Origin: Bacillota bacterium | Lineage (GTDB): Bacteria > Bacillota > Sulfobacillia > UBA995 > UBA9673 | NCBI GenBank assembly: GCA_003599345.1 | Contig: QZJP01000041.1 | Location: 1-51,304, forward strand | DNA length: 51,304 nucleotides | Direction: 5' to 3' | Shown: piece after piece, positions 32,060 through 41,583 of the stretch | Position numbering within the stretch: the first letter of the stretch is position 1 | Layout: the number at the start of each line of letters is the position of its first letter | Position numbers and translations under genes: made by a program | Notes under the pieces: model-generated | The model's input: only the letters and a program-made list of their open reading frames with translations | What the model was told of the DNA's origin: nothing | The model's database searches: none

Positions 32060-34083
32060 GCCCGCCCGGCTCCCGCCTCGTACACGCCCGGAAGGTAGGC
32101 CCGCACGATATCGGGGTTCACCCTGTATAGCCAGGACCGCTCGACCCTATAGCGCGCGAGAGCGTCAAGGTCGAGATCGGCGACGGCCAGCCCCGGGCCG
32201 ACCGGGTCCGGGCACTCGGCCAGCACCCCGTCCCCGGTGGGAGTGAGCTCGATGGGGGCGAAGATGCTTGCCTTGCCCGTGGCCTGCTCACCGAGGAAAT
32301 CCCCGACGAGGGTCGATTGGACGGCGTAAACGGGGCTTTCCTGCACGCGCGGCCACGCCCCCCGCAGCATCTTCCAGGGCGAGAAGGGCTCGACGTTGGA
32401 CACGGGCGCGGCCACGATCTCCGCGCCCATGAGGGCGGCCATCCGGTAGGTCTCGAAGTACGTCGCGTCCATGCAGACTGGAAGGGCCAACCTACCTGCG
32501 GGAGTATCGAACACGCCGAGGCCGCGGCCCGGAGAGAGCCCCTCTTCGCGCTCGCGCGGGAACAGGTGGACCTTCTTCTGGCTTCCGACGAGCGCGCCGT
32601 CCGGGCCGAAAAGGCAGGCCAGGTTGTAGACCTTGCCGTCGGCTGCCGGCATGGGGGTGGACCCGGCCAGGACGTGAACCCGTCCGGCCCTGGCCAGGCC
32701 CGAGAACATTGTGAAGTAGACACTCCGGATGACGGGCTCGACGTACCGGACGATATCGGCCAACGCGGGAACGCCGGCCGGGGACCCGGAAGAGCGGCCC
32801 AAGCCGTCGCCCACGCCCGGAAGGAGGCCGATGAGGGGGAACGTGACCATCTCGGGGAAAGCCACGATGTCGGCCCCGGCCTCCAGAGCCTCTCGGAAGC
32901 GCTCGCCGATCTTCTCGACGTACTCCCGGACCGACCGGGCATAGAAAGCCTCCAGTTGCACCGCCGCGACCCGGACCGGGGGCCGGTCGCCCGAAGGCCC
33001 GGTTCCCTCCCGGCCGGACCGGACACCCCGCCCCGCGGGGCTCCGCGCCCCGGCCCTCGCCCTGGCCTCCTCTATCCCGAGGGAGGCCACGGCCCGTCTC
33101 ACCGTGGACGGGCCTGAGGACAACGTCAGGTACGCCCTGAACGCTCTTTCCTTGAGTCCAAGGCCCTCGAGCCGCGCGACGCCGACGCCAGGCGGCTCGG
33201 CGCCGAGGCCCGGGACGCCTATCTCGCTCGCGCCGCCCTTTGGCTCGCCGTCGCCCGCCCGGGCGGAGTAGATGCCGGGAAAGGCCTTGCGGTAGAGCTC
33301 CACGTTCAACTCGCCGAAGATGTCATAGCTAGTGATGACCCGGCGCCTGGCCTCGAGGTCGAGCGGGCCGATGAGGGTCATTCCCCCGACGGCCGTCGCC
33401 GCGCGGACCACAAACCCGCTCTCGTCGGCGGTCATTTCACAGGGGCCGATGATGGCGCTCCGGCCGGCCCAGCTGTGGCCGCCTCCCTCACCCACGAGGC
33501 AAGCTTCAAGGCCCATGGTCTGGTTCTGCTGGACCTGTTGCCAGAGACCCGCGAGCTGCCGAGGCTCGGAGTAGGGACCCGGCATGGCCACGGGAGAGAT
33601 GAGCACGTCCGCGCCCTGAAGGGCGAGAATGCGTGATACTTCCGGAACCCAAGCGTCGGACCCCACGACGAGACCCACCTTGAGACCGAGGGAGTCGACG
33701 GGAAACGGCGACAGGGTCGAGCCGGTCGTGAGTCCCGCGTCCTGGTCGTTCGGGGCCACGTGCGTCTGGACCTGACGCCCCGCCACCTCTCCGTCGGGCC
33801 TGAGCAGCCAGCTCACGCGGCACGGCCCCTCAGGGCCGGAGACCACGGCGCTCCCCGGGACAATGTAGCACCCGGCCTCGCGCGCGAGCAGCCGGGCCCT
33901 CTCGAGCACCCTCTCCTCCTCCGGCCCTTTCCCGCCCTGCCGGGGCGGCCCCGGCGAGGTTTCGTCGAGAGCCCGGCCGGGCAGGACGACCAGCGTCGCC
34001 CCGGCCCGCGCCGCCTGGAGGACCGCCTCACGTGGATCGGAAACCGGAGTGAGCTGTACGACCGCCGCGAGAAGGTTAGACAC
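32056..34083 (-). CDS. Tandem carbon-nitrogen hydrolase (inactive + active domain)
   Basis: 675 residues made of two nitrilase-superfamily domains. In the C-terminal one (about 368-660) the Glu-Lys-Cys triad is intact: E411 (AFPEM), K504 (QKKVHLFP), C537 (LPVCMD). In the N-terminal one (about 1-270) all three positions are changed: G36 (VLPG), Q106 (RQVQTHV) and G141 (VVGSDAWVPE), so it should be catalytically dead. A helical linker (about 305-345) joins them. The family hydrolyses amides or nitriles; the substrate is unknown and glutamine-type ammonia release cannot be claimed. It overlaps the receiver gene by 8 bases and the glycosidase by 4, so all three are translationally coupled. Confidence 0.85.
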   Translation of the reverse strand: MSNLLAAVVQLTPVSDPREAVLQAARAGATLVVLPGRALDETSPGPPRQGGKGPEEERVLERARLLAREAGCYIVPGSAVVSGPEGPCRVSWLLRPDGEVAGRQVQTHVAPNDQDAGLTTGSTLSPFPVDSLGLKVGLVVGSDAWVPEVSRILALQGADVLISPVAMPGPYSEPRQLAGLWQQVQQNQTMGLEACLVGEGGGHSWAGRSAIIGPCEMTADESGFVVRAATAVGGMTLIGPLDLEARRRVITSYDIFGELNVELYRKAFPGIYSARAGDGEPKGGASEIGVPGLGAEPPGVGVARLEGLGLKERAFRAYLTLSSGPSTVRRAVASLGIEEARARAGARSPAGRGVRSGREGTGPSGDRPPVRVAAVQLEAFYARSVREYVEKIGERFREALEAGADIVAFPEMVTFPLIGLLPGVGDGLGRSSGSPAGVPALADIVRYVEPVIRSVYFTMFSGLARAGRVHVLAGSTPMPAADGKVYNLACLFGPDGALVGSQKKVHLFPREREEGLSPGRGLGVFDTPAGRLALPVCMDATYFETYRMAALMGAEIVAAPVSNVEPFSPWKMLRGAWPRVQESPVYAVQSTLVGDFLGEQATGKASIFAPIELTPTGDGVLAECPDPVGPGLAVADLDLDALARYRVERSWLYRVNPDIVRAYLPGVYEAGAGRA

Positions 34084-34513
34084 GGTGCAGCCTCCGCGGC
34101 GCCCGGTCGAGAGCGGCCTTGTGGTAGAGCTTGATCTGCCTCTCGACCTTCGCCAGGAGGTCGAGGAGATCGAACGGCTTCTGGAGGGTGTCGTGCGCGC
34201 CGGCCGTAGCCGCGCGCTCGAAGTAGTCCGGGCTGTCGAAGGCTGTCATGAAGAGGCACCGGACGGCTGGGAAGTGCTCGCGGATCTTGGCGATGAGGTT
34301 GATTCCTCCACCACCCGCGATGCGGTAGTCGATGATCACCACGGTGGGGTCTATCTCGGCGACCAGATCGAACCCCTCGACGGCGTCGGGGGCAGCCACG
34401 GTCTGATAGCCGTTCTTCCGGAAGAACGCAAGGAGCAACTCCCTCATTCCGGGCTCGTCGTCGACGACGAGGATCCGTTCAGCTTTGGTGACGTTCGCCG
34501 CGGGACCCAACAC
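34076..34513 (-). CDS. Single-domain response regulator, Spo0F-like
   Basis: 145 residues, only a receiver domain. Acidic pocket D18/D19, phospho-acceptor D62 (VVIIDYR), T90 and K112 (LQKPFDLLDLL) are all in place. ILVVDDEPGMRELL and the KPFD segment resemble Spo0F, the phosphorelay intermediate that carries phosphate toward Spo0A. Synteny supports this: in Bacillus spo0F lies upstream of fbaA-tal-murA-rho, and here the gene lies upstream of nitrilase-glycosidase-tal-rho. GTG 34513 or TTG 34510 is the start; the GGAGGTGA site sits over the stop of the protease gene 8 bases away. Short N- and C-terminal extensions exceed Spo0F length. Confidence 0.85.
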   Translation of the reverse strand: MLGPAANVTKAERILVVDDEPGMRELLLAFFRKNGYQTVAAPDAVEGFDLVAEIDPTVVIIDYRIAGGGGINLIAKIREHFPAVRCLFMTAFDSPDYFERAATAGAHDTLQKPFDLLDLLAKVERQIKLYHKAALDRAPRRLHRV

Positions 34514-34521
34514 GTCACCTC

Positions 34522-37500
34522 CTAGCCTCCCCAGAGGTCTTGCGCGAAGAGGCCACGCTCTTGTTCGAGTTCAGAAGGGCGAAAGCCTGCCGCGGACAGC
34601 CAGGCTCGATCCGGCCTGGCTCGGGTCCTGTCGAGAACCGGCAAGAGGAAAGTCCACGCGTAGGACTGGCCACCCGGCAAGGTGGCCCGGACGGCGAGCT
34701 CCCAGGTGCCGGCGCCCGGAAGCCACCCTGAGCCCTCGGGCGTCGCGCCGCCCGGTCCCAGGTCCTCCACAATGGTCACCCGGCCGTTCCGGGCCTCATA
34801 GACCTGACCGTCGGCCTCCAGAGAGAACAAGCTCACGGGGTTGCCGTCCCAATCACGGAGCTGGAAGGTCAGGATGTTCCTCCCGGGCGATGCCGTAGCG
34901 GGAGACAGGCAGGGCTCTACGGGTCCCCCGGCCCTGGTGAAGGTGAGCGGGAGCAGGGTCTCCGTCGCTCCGGGGCCCGCCCCGGATTCGGGATCACCCG
35001 TCCGGTCGGTGACGCGCAGGGCGCCGTAATAGACCCCTTCGGCCACTGGGACAGTCACCGTGAGCGGGAACACGCCGCTCGCGCCGGAGCCGACCTCCAC
35101 GCCGCCGGCCGGCACGCGGACGTGCCCGACGAAAGGCAGCCAGTCACTCACCAGCCGGAAGGTGGCCGGCACGGTACCGCTCGGGCTAGCTTCCACGTAG
35201 ACCGCGTAGTCACCGGACACGGGGTCCGCGAGTTCGACCGTCTCGTCGGACGTCCCGGCCTTCGCCGATGACGCGCATTCCACCCAGCCAGTGCCGTCCC
35301 GCCGGTAGAGATAGAGGTCAACGTCGTAAGGAGGTCCGTGCTCGCCGGGCTCCCACGCGCTGCCGCCCGCGGCGGTGTCGACGACCCGGACGCGCAGCAG
35401 TCCGGCGGCCCCGTTCAGGTAGGGCAGCGTCTTGGTGGCCGTCTCTCCGGGGCCGAGCGAGATTGTCTCTGGGCGGTCGGGCCAGGGGGCGATCCACAGG
35501 CCGTGGCCGTCGAGTTCGGCCTCGAAGGCCGAGCCGATGTTGACCCAGGGGAGCTCGGCCTCGACCCGGCTGACTCGCCAGCCGGTGGAACCGCTTCCGC
35601 CTGCGTCCGGGGACGGCCATCCCGTTCCCCAAGCCTGCTCTCTCCCGTGATAAGTTCCGTCACCGCTGACCGGTCTCCATGCCCGCGTCACTTGAGCGGC
35701 GAGCGCGGGCACGGCCGGTCCGTTGGCGGGTCCCCCGGAGGGCAGGCTCAGAACCCAACCCGCGCCGGCGGGAGCGGTGAGGACGGGGCCGAGGCCCGCG
35801 AAGGCGAGGCCGTTCAGCCCAGCCTCCAGCCAGTACTCGGAGGAATCGAGATTGAAGGCCGAGAGCGCCGCCGAGCTGTAAACCACGACCTCCCAGACCC
35901 CGGCCTGGGGCTCGGGGAGCACGACCTCGACGTAGCCCCCCTCGTTCAGGGAGCCCTCGCCGGTGTAGTCCGTCATCCACACTAGCGTGCTGTCCGGGCC
36001 GTAGACGTAGACCCTCACCCGGCCCCTGAAGTGGGTTCCGTCGTCGGCGACCGGCACTCCGCAGGAAAGGCGCAGCCCGGATACGCCGGGCGGGACGCTG
36101 ACGTAGTGCCGCCCAAGACGGGCGGGGCCGAGTGTGCCTTGCGCCTGCACCGTCCAGGCGTTCTCCGGTTCGAACGTGGCCGGCACGGCTACGGTCACCG
36201 GAACGTCGAACCATCCGACGCCCGCTCTCATGCCCAGGACCAGTGCCGAGTAGAGGCCCGGGGCGGGGCCCGGGGCGGCGGCGACCGGTATGGTCCGCGA
36301 GAGACCGGAACCGAGAACCACGGCGGACTTCGCCGGCCTCAGCCAAGCGCTGTCGGAGAGGACCTCGAGCCAGACGGGTTCACCGGCGATAGGGGGCATG
36401 TCGAGGAGAACGCGGGCGCCGCCCGTTCCGCGGAAGAAGCAGCCGCCCACGTCGATGGTCCACGGGAGTTCACCGTCGCCGTCGGAAGTCGCCTGGCGCA
36501 GCCATTGATAGGCGTGAACGGCATCGGTCTTGCCCCGGCCCTGTTCCACGTGAGAGTAGCCGGGGAGTGGCCTGGCCGCCGAGAGAAGCGCCTGCCGGAT
36601 GCGCCGGGCGTCCACCGGTATCCCTTGTTCAATGGCCGCCTGCCAGAGGAGAGCCGCCGCGCCGGCCACGTGGGGGGCGGCCATGCTGGTCCCTTCCTGC
36701 CACGCATAGCCCGACGACTCGAGCCAGAGAGGGGAAGCGGATATGACGCAACCAGGGGCCAGGAGGTCGGGACCGAGCCCCCCGTCGGCGCCGGGTCCCA
36801 CGGCACTGTAGGGCCAGACCGTCTCACCCTGGACCTCGTAGCCGTAGTAGCCGGACCACATGGCTTCATTGACACTCGCTCCCACGGTCAGCAGAGTGGA
36901 GCCGCTCACGGGCCCGCGCGCCGTACCCAATCCGGGGCCGTCGTTGCCCGCGGCCACCGCGACGAGAGCGCCATATTGCTCAGCCACGGCAGCCATCTCC
37001 GCGCTCTCAAGCGCGATGTCGCCTCCGTCGGAGAGGTTGGCCACGCTCAGGACGATGATATCGGCGCCGTTCTGAGCCGCGTAGGTGACGGCGCGGCTGA
37101 TGTCGGACCAGTCCCCGTCTCCGGACGAACTTAGGGCCTTCAGGGCCATCACCCTGGAACCGGGAGCCACCCCGTCAAGGCCGCCCCGGTAGGTGCCGTA
37201 GGCCGACGACACGGCTGCGACCGCCGTGCCGTGCCCGTTGCCGTCGAAGCCGAGAGTCACCTCGTTCCCGTCTCCACGGATGTCCGCCAGGACGAATGAG
37301 CACTTGGAGGCCGAACCTCCGAGCCGTCCCCCGAACCAGGACACAAGGCCGGTGTCCCTGTAGGGCATGAGAGGAGACTCGTCCGTGAGGTCGAGGTCGC
37401 GGTCGGTATCGACGTAGACGGTATCGTAAGAGCCCCTCGACCGCCGGTCCACGGCGACGACCAGGAAGCTATCGGTGGTCGTCCCGTTGCCGTTGAGGTC

Positions 37501-39279
37501 CAGCCCCGGGGAGCCTCGCGGTCCGAGCGACCGCTCCGAGAAGACTCCCGAGTGGAAGAAGCCGCTGGCGGAGGATATCGACCCAACCACGACCCTGCCC
37601 AGTTCGGTGGTAATGCGGCCCGAGTCGGCCGTGGAGAGGTGGGTCGTCCGCACGTCCCCCTCCCCGCTGAAGTCCCGCCAGTCTATGACCTTCCTTTCGA
37701 GAGCGCTGGTCATGGCCATATCCGGGTGCGTGACGTCCACACCCGTGTCCACCACGGCTATGACCATGCCGCGCCCGTCCGCCCCGGTCAGCACGCCGAG
37801 CTCGCCCGCTCCAATCGCGGCGATATTCAGAGCCATGGCCTGGGCCGGAGTCATGGCGGCCTCGGGCGCCACCTCCGGGTCTTCGGCTTCGGCCGGCCCG
37901 GCCTCGGTCAGCCCGGCGGCGGCAGGGCCGGCGGTGGCCGGGGCCGCGGACAGGGCCCTCACGGAGCCGGTGGCCGAGTCGAGAAGAAAGTAGACCGTGA
38001 CTCCCGCCCCCAGCGCGGTGCGGGCCTCTTCCCGCGAGACCTCGCGTCCGCCCAGGAAGACAGGCGCCCAGGAGACGACGGGGAAGCTGACGGCGGTCGT
38101 GACCGGGCTGCCGGGGGTGCCGGGGGCCGCGAGGCCCCCCGCGGGTCCGGACGGCCCGGATAGGGGCTCGAGCGTCAAGAACTCCCAAGCCGGGCCGAGG
38201 GAGACGACGCGGCCCACTCCGTCCACAAGCTCGGCTTCGACGAAGGCGACCGAGCCGCTCGCGTCGAGAGTCAGCGACACTTCGTCGAGGGGTGATATGG
38301 ATTGACGACCGGCGCGGGCGCCCTGGCGCCACACGATGGCCGCCGCGGGCAGCCTGACGTAGACCGTGGGCCCCGGGCTCGGTGAGCCGGACACGGCCGA
38401 CGGCGCGGCGCGGGCCACGCCCTCCGCCGTGACCTCCCTGTCCGGCGTCCCTGACGGCCACAGGTCGACAGCCAGGATGTCACCCGAAGGGCTTGTCCCA
38501 CGAACGATGCCGCTCAGGTCATAGAGATAGCCTCCGGCCTTCACGGCCCGGCAGACGAGACAGGCCGCCTCGGCCCGGGTGGCTCCGGACAGTGGCCGGA
38601 ATGTGCCGTCGGGATATCCCCGGACCATGCCGCGCTCGAAGGCCACGGCGATGTAGCCGGAGACCCATTCCGGAAACGAGGCCCGGTCGCCGAACGGCGA
38701 GTCTCGGCTCTCGGGTTCGAGCCCGATGACTCGCACAAGGATGGCGCATATCTCGGCCCGGGTGATGGGCCTGTCGCTCCTCACCGTCCCGTCGGGGTAG
38801 CCACGGATGAGGTCGTACTCGGTCGCGACGTTGACGTAGCCGGCAAGGTCGGACCCGGCCGCGAGGTCGCTGAAGGCGGGCTTGACGCCGGACAAGCCGG
38901 CGGCCTCGGCCGCGTAGCCCAGGGCCCGGATCAGTATCTCGACGAACTCCCCCCGGGTGACGCCGTCGTCAGGCCGGAACGCGGTGGACGGCAGGGACCC
39001 CCCGGCAGCGGGCGGGCCCGGCTGGGGACCGACGGCTCCCCTGGCCCAGAGAGCCTCTATCTCCGCCTGGCTCCAGTGGCCTTCAATGTCCGCGAAGGGC
39101 GTGGCGGCGAGCCCCGAGCCGGTTTGTGCCGGCTCCGCCGCGCCGAAGGTCGCGGGAGAAGCGGCGAGGGTGCCGGCGCAGAGGCTCGCGGCAACCAGCC
39201 ACGGGACGACCTTTCGCCGCAGGGCGTACTGCCTCGGCCGCGGTCGTCTAGCCGCGCTCACGGCCGGTGGATTGCGCAC
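34522..39279 (-). CDS. SLH-anchored subtilisin-like (S8) serine protease
   Basis: 1585 residues. Signal peptide (about 20-47), three SLH domains (about 62-125, 135-190, 195-250), a beta-rich domain (about 252-360), then the S8 domain (about 480-925). Catalytic residues are D511 (VVDTGVD), H683 (GNGHGTAVAA) and S865 (GTSMAAPHVAG), with oxyanion N779. The 172-residue gap between D and H is far larger than in simple subtilisins and holds an acidic DxDxD-rich insertion (about 590-635), possibly calcium-binding. The last 650 residues are beta-sandwich-like. It should act at the cell surface. GTG 39279 has GGAGG 10 bases upstream. It is 8 bases from the receiver gene downstream. Confidence 0.92.
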   Translation of the reverse strand: MRNPPAVSAARRPRPRQYALRRKVVPWLVAASLCAGTLAASPATFGAAEPAQTGSGLAATPFADIEGHWSQAEIEALWARGAVGPQPGPPAAGGSLPSTAFRPDDGVTRGEFVEILIRALGYAAEAAGLSGVKPAFSDLAAGSDLAGYVNVATEYDLIRGYPDGTVRSDRPITRAEICAILVRVIGLEPESRDSPFGDRASFPEWVSGYIAVAFERGMVRGYPDGTFRPLSGATRAEAACLVCRAVKAGGYLYDLSGIVRGTSPSGDILAVDLWPSGTPDREVTAEGVARAAPSAVSGSPSPGPTVYVRLPAAAIVWRQGARAGRQSISPLDEVSLTLDASGSVAFVEAELVDGVGRVVSLGPAWEFLTLEPLSGPSGPAGGLAAPGTPGSPVTTAVSFPVVSWAPVFLGGREVSREEARTALGAGVTVYFLLDSATGSVRALSAAPATAGPAAAGLTEAGPAEAEDPEVAPEAAMTPAQAMALNIAAIGAGELGVLTGADGRGMVIAVVDTGVDVTHPDMAMTSALERKVIDWRDFSGEGDVRTTHLSTADSGRITTELGRVVVGSISSASGFFHSGVFSERSLGPRGSPGLDLNGNGTTTDSFLVVAVDRRSRGSYDTVYVDTDRDLDLTDESPLMPYRDTGLVSWFGGRLGGSASKCSFVLADIRGDGNEVTLGFDGNGHGTAVAAVSSAYGTYRGGLDGVAPGSRVMALKALSSSGDGDWSDISRAVTYAAQNGADIIVLSVANLSDGGDIALESAEMAAVAEQYGALVAVAAGNDGPGLGTARGPVSGSTLLTVGASVNEAMWSGYYGYEVQGETVWPYSAVGPGADGGLGPDLLAPGCVISASPLWLESSGYAWQEGTSMAAPHVAGAAALLWQAAIEQGIPVDARRIRQALLSAARPLPGYSHVEQGRGKTDAVHAYQWLRQATSDGDGELPWTIDVGGCFFRGTGGARVLLDMPPIAGEPVWLEVLSDSAWLRPAKSAVVLGSGLSRTIPVAAAPGPAPGLYSALVLGMRAGVGWFDVPVTVAVPATFEPENAWTVQAQGTLGPARLGRHYVSVPPGVSGLRLSCGVPVADDGTHFRGRVRVYVYGPDSTLVWMTDYTGEGSLNEGGYVEVVLPEPQAGVWEVVVYSSAALSAFNLDSSEYWLEAGLNGLAFAGLGPVLTAPAGAGWVLSLPSGGPANGPAVPALAAQVTRAWRPVSGDGTYHGREQAWGTGWPSPDAGGSGSTGWRVSRVEAELPWVNIGSAFEAELDGHGLWIAPWPDRPETISLGPGETATKTLPYLNGAAGLLRVRVVDTAAGGSAWEPGEHGPPYDVDLYLYRRDGTGWVECASSAKAGTSDETVELADPVSGDYAVYVEASPSGTVPATFRLVSDWLPFVGHVRVPAGGVEVGSGASGVFPLTVTVPVAEGVYYGALRVTDRTGDPESGAGPGATETLLPLTFTRAGGPVEPCLSPATASPGRNILTFQLRDWDGNPVSLFSLEADGQVYEARNGRVTIVEDLGPGGATPEGSGWLPGAGTWELAVRATLPGGQSYAWTFLLPVLDRTRARPDRAWLSAAGFRPSELEQERGLFAQDLWGG

Positions 39280-39426
39280 TACTGGGAGTCCTCCAGACCT
39301 TCTGCCAAGCCCGCTCTCGTCACCTCGCCCGGGTCCCCCCGGTAAGGCGAAGCCCTTCTTCTCGCGCGACCGGGACTCCTCTGTCGAGGGATGACGCTAT
39401 CAGCGCAGATTATGACAACTCGGTAC

Positions 39427-39445
39427 ACAAAACGCCAGGCTGGCG
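39427..39445 (-). terminator. Short intrinsic terminator after the kinase gene
   Basis: CGCCA-GCC-TGGCG followed by TTTTGTGTA on the minus strand, just after the kinase stop. The stem is short, but the T-tract is one of the best in the window. A CATAAT hexamer about 15 bases further on could serve the protease gene but lacks a clear -35. Confidence 0.5.
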
Positions 39446-39452
39446 GCCGGTG

Positions 39453-41465
39453 TCAGTCTATGGCCTCCACAACGCAGTCGTCGAACCACACTGTCCCCGG
39501 CCCTGTGTGCTTGAGGTAGGCCTCGAGGTTCACCGGACCGCCGGGAGGTATCCGGAAGTAGAGCATCACCTGCCGCCAACCGACATCGCCCGCGAGGTCG
39601 AGGGTCAGGGTCTCCTGCGGCAGCACGAACGTCTCGTCGGTGGTTGACCTGAACGAGGCTTCCACGATCACTTTGGAGCCCGCCCCAAGCCCTTGCCCCT
39701 TGAACCAGACGGTCAATCGATAGGCGGTATCCGCTAGCCTGAGCGGGGTCAGCTGCACCGCGTAGGCCGACGGAGCGCCTTCCCGGGGAGCGAATCTCAG
39801 GCTGCCGGGAGCCGCATGACCGACGCTCGGGTCGTAGGCGACGTAGTCAGTGTAGACCAGAGACCAGTCGACGGGGCGCCCGCCGTACTGCTTGTCGAAC
39901 CCCCCGTTCGCGTTGATCTGAGTCAGCGGGGTCAGTTCCGTCACTCCCGCGAAGGTGACCGGGTCGCCGGCAACCGTGACCTCCAGGCCCCTGGCAGCCT
40001 TGACTGTCACCGTGACCTGGGCCGTGTAGTGGCCCGTCGACGGCAGGACCATCAGGCAGCGGGGCTCGGACGTCGTGGGTTCGGGAAGGTCCGCGCCGGG
40101 CACGGACCAAGCGAAGGAGTATTCTCGCCCGCCGCTCTCGGTCAGCCCAAGGCACCTCAGGTAGAACGGCTGGTTCACGAGCACTTCGGCCGGCAGGTCC
40201 AGCCCGGGATAGACCACGACCTCGACCAGTTCCGACAGCGGGCGCCTCCGGGCGTCACGTTCGACGAAGGCCTGGATCCGGAAGACCCCGAGGTCGGTCG
40301 ACCCGAACGAGAGGTACTGGCCGCGCTCTACGGCCGCACCGCCGTCCAGCGACTGAGTGTCCACGACCTCCCAGACTATTTCGTTAGGACTCCCGCCCCA
40401 GCCCGCGGGCAGGCCGACCTGGAGAGTGGCGCTGTTACCCGCCATGACCCGGGACGGCCCGACGACGGGATAGAGTGACGGCGTGAAGATGAGCCTGGCG
40501 GATAGCGCGGCGGCCGCGACCATCACCACGGCGGCCGCGACCCACAACATCCGGGTCAGCCGGGTCCGCCTGGCCTGTCGTATGGCGGCAAGGTCGCGGG
40601 CGACGTCGGCGAAGCTCTGGTAGCGGTCCCTGGGCTCGGGCTTCAGGCAACGGGCGATGACGCGCCTCAACTCGCGTGAGACCCTCGGAAGTCTCTTATG
40701 GGCGTCGGACAGGCCGGCCGCCTGCCCGGCCGACCCCTCGGCCGGAGCCGTACCGGCCGCCGGGGCTGTTCCTGTCGCGGTCAATCCTACCCCACCGGGG
40801 GCCTCGCCGGGGGTGATGCCTGTCAGCAGGAAGTATAGCGTGACGCCGAAGCTGTAGATGTCGCTCCGTTCGTCGGTCGGGCGGTTGGCTTTCTGTTCGG
40901 GGGACGCGTAGTCCTCGGTGTAGGCGTAGATGCGGTCTCCCGGGAGCCGGGCGTCAGGCACCCGGGCGATGCCGAAGTCCAGGAGCTTGACCTGCCCGGC
41001 CCGGGTGAGCATGAGATTCGAGGGTTTCAGGTCCCGGTGGATGATCTTCCTTTCGGCCTTCTTGTGCAGGTAAGTGAATATGCCGGCGACCTGCAGGGCG
41101 TAGCCGAGGACCTGGTCTTCCCCTAGCGGTCCTTCTTCGGCCACCTTCTGCTTCAGCGTCCGGCCCGTCACGAAATCCATGACCAGGTAGTGCCGGCCGT
41201 CCTCCTCGAAGAAGTCGTAGACTTTGGGCAGGTTAGGATGGTTCAGGGAGTAGAGGACGTTGACCTCGTTCTTGAACTCGGCCAGCCCGAACGCGTCCGG
41301 ATTGAGCTGCTTGACCGCCAGCGGCACGTGTTCGTCGACACCCAAGCGCTCCGCCAGATAGACGGTCGCGGAGCCGCCCTGGTCATACAGGCGGAGAATC
41401 CTGTACCTGTTCTGGAGTATGGTCGACGGGGGGAGCACGGGGTCCCGTCTGTTCTGGGCGCCCAT
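39453..41465 (-). CDS. Transmembrane Ser/Thr protein kinase with a beta-sandwich ectodomain
   Basis: 670 residues. Cytosolic Hanks-type kinase (about 20-295) with Gly loop [12 protein letters not shown]52, catalytic HRDLKPSN (D145), DFG (D163), SPEQ and [10 protein letters not shown], so it is probably active. One membrane helix (about 306-326). The outer part (about 330-670) lacks PASTA repeats; it looks like an Ig-like region (to about 500) and a C-terminal jelly-roll, carbohydrate-binding-like domain ending [14 protein letters not shown]. An Ala/Gly/Thr-rich loop interrupts the kinase C-lobe near 225-250. ATG 41465 is chosen at the domain edge; the ribosome site GAGGAG is 12 bases away, which is long. 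It likely senses wall or surface polymers. Confidence 0.9.
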   Translation of the reverse strand: MGAQNRRDPVLPPSTILQNRYRILRLYDQGGSATVYLAERLGVDEHVPLAVKQLNPDAFGLAEFKNEVNVLYSLNHPNLPKVYDFFEEDGRHYLVMDFVTGRTLKQKVAEEGPLGEDQVLGYALQVAGIFTYLHKKAERKIIHRDLKPSNLMLTRAGQVKLLDFGIARVPDARLPGDRIYAYTEDYASPEQKANRPTDERSDIYSFGVTLYFLLTGITPGEAPGGVGLTATGTAPAAGTAPAEGSAGQAAGLSDAHKRLPRVSRELRRVIARCLKPEPRDRYQSFADVARDLAAIRQARRTRLTRMLWVAAAVVMVAAAALSARLIFTPSLYPVVGPSRVMAGNSATLQVGLPAGWGGSPNEIVWEVVDTQSLDGGAAVERGQYLSFGSTDLGVFRIQAFVERDARRRPLSELVEVVVYPGLDLPAEVLVNQPFYLRCLGLTESGGREYSFAWSVPGADLPEPTTSEPRCLMVLPSTGHYTAQVTVTVKAARGLEVTVAGDPVTFAGVTELTPLTQINANGGFDKQYGGRPVDWSLVYTDYVAYDPSVGHAAPGSLRFAPREGAPSAYAVQLTPLRLADTAYRLTVWFKGQGLGAGSKVIVEASFRSTTDETFVLPQETLTLDLAGDVGWRQVMLYFRIPPGGPVNLEAYLKHTGPGTVWFDDCVVEAID

Positions 41466-41583
41466 GGGCTCTCGGGGCTCCTCTGCGAGTTGCGCGCGGA
41501 CCCGGAACGGTCCGGCCGGCCACGTCAAGCCAATTCGAACACTAGCTATTCGACGTCCGGGCGGAAGAACCCCTGCCTTGCCG

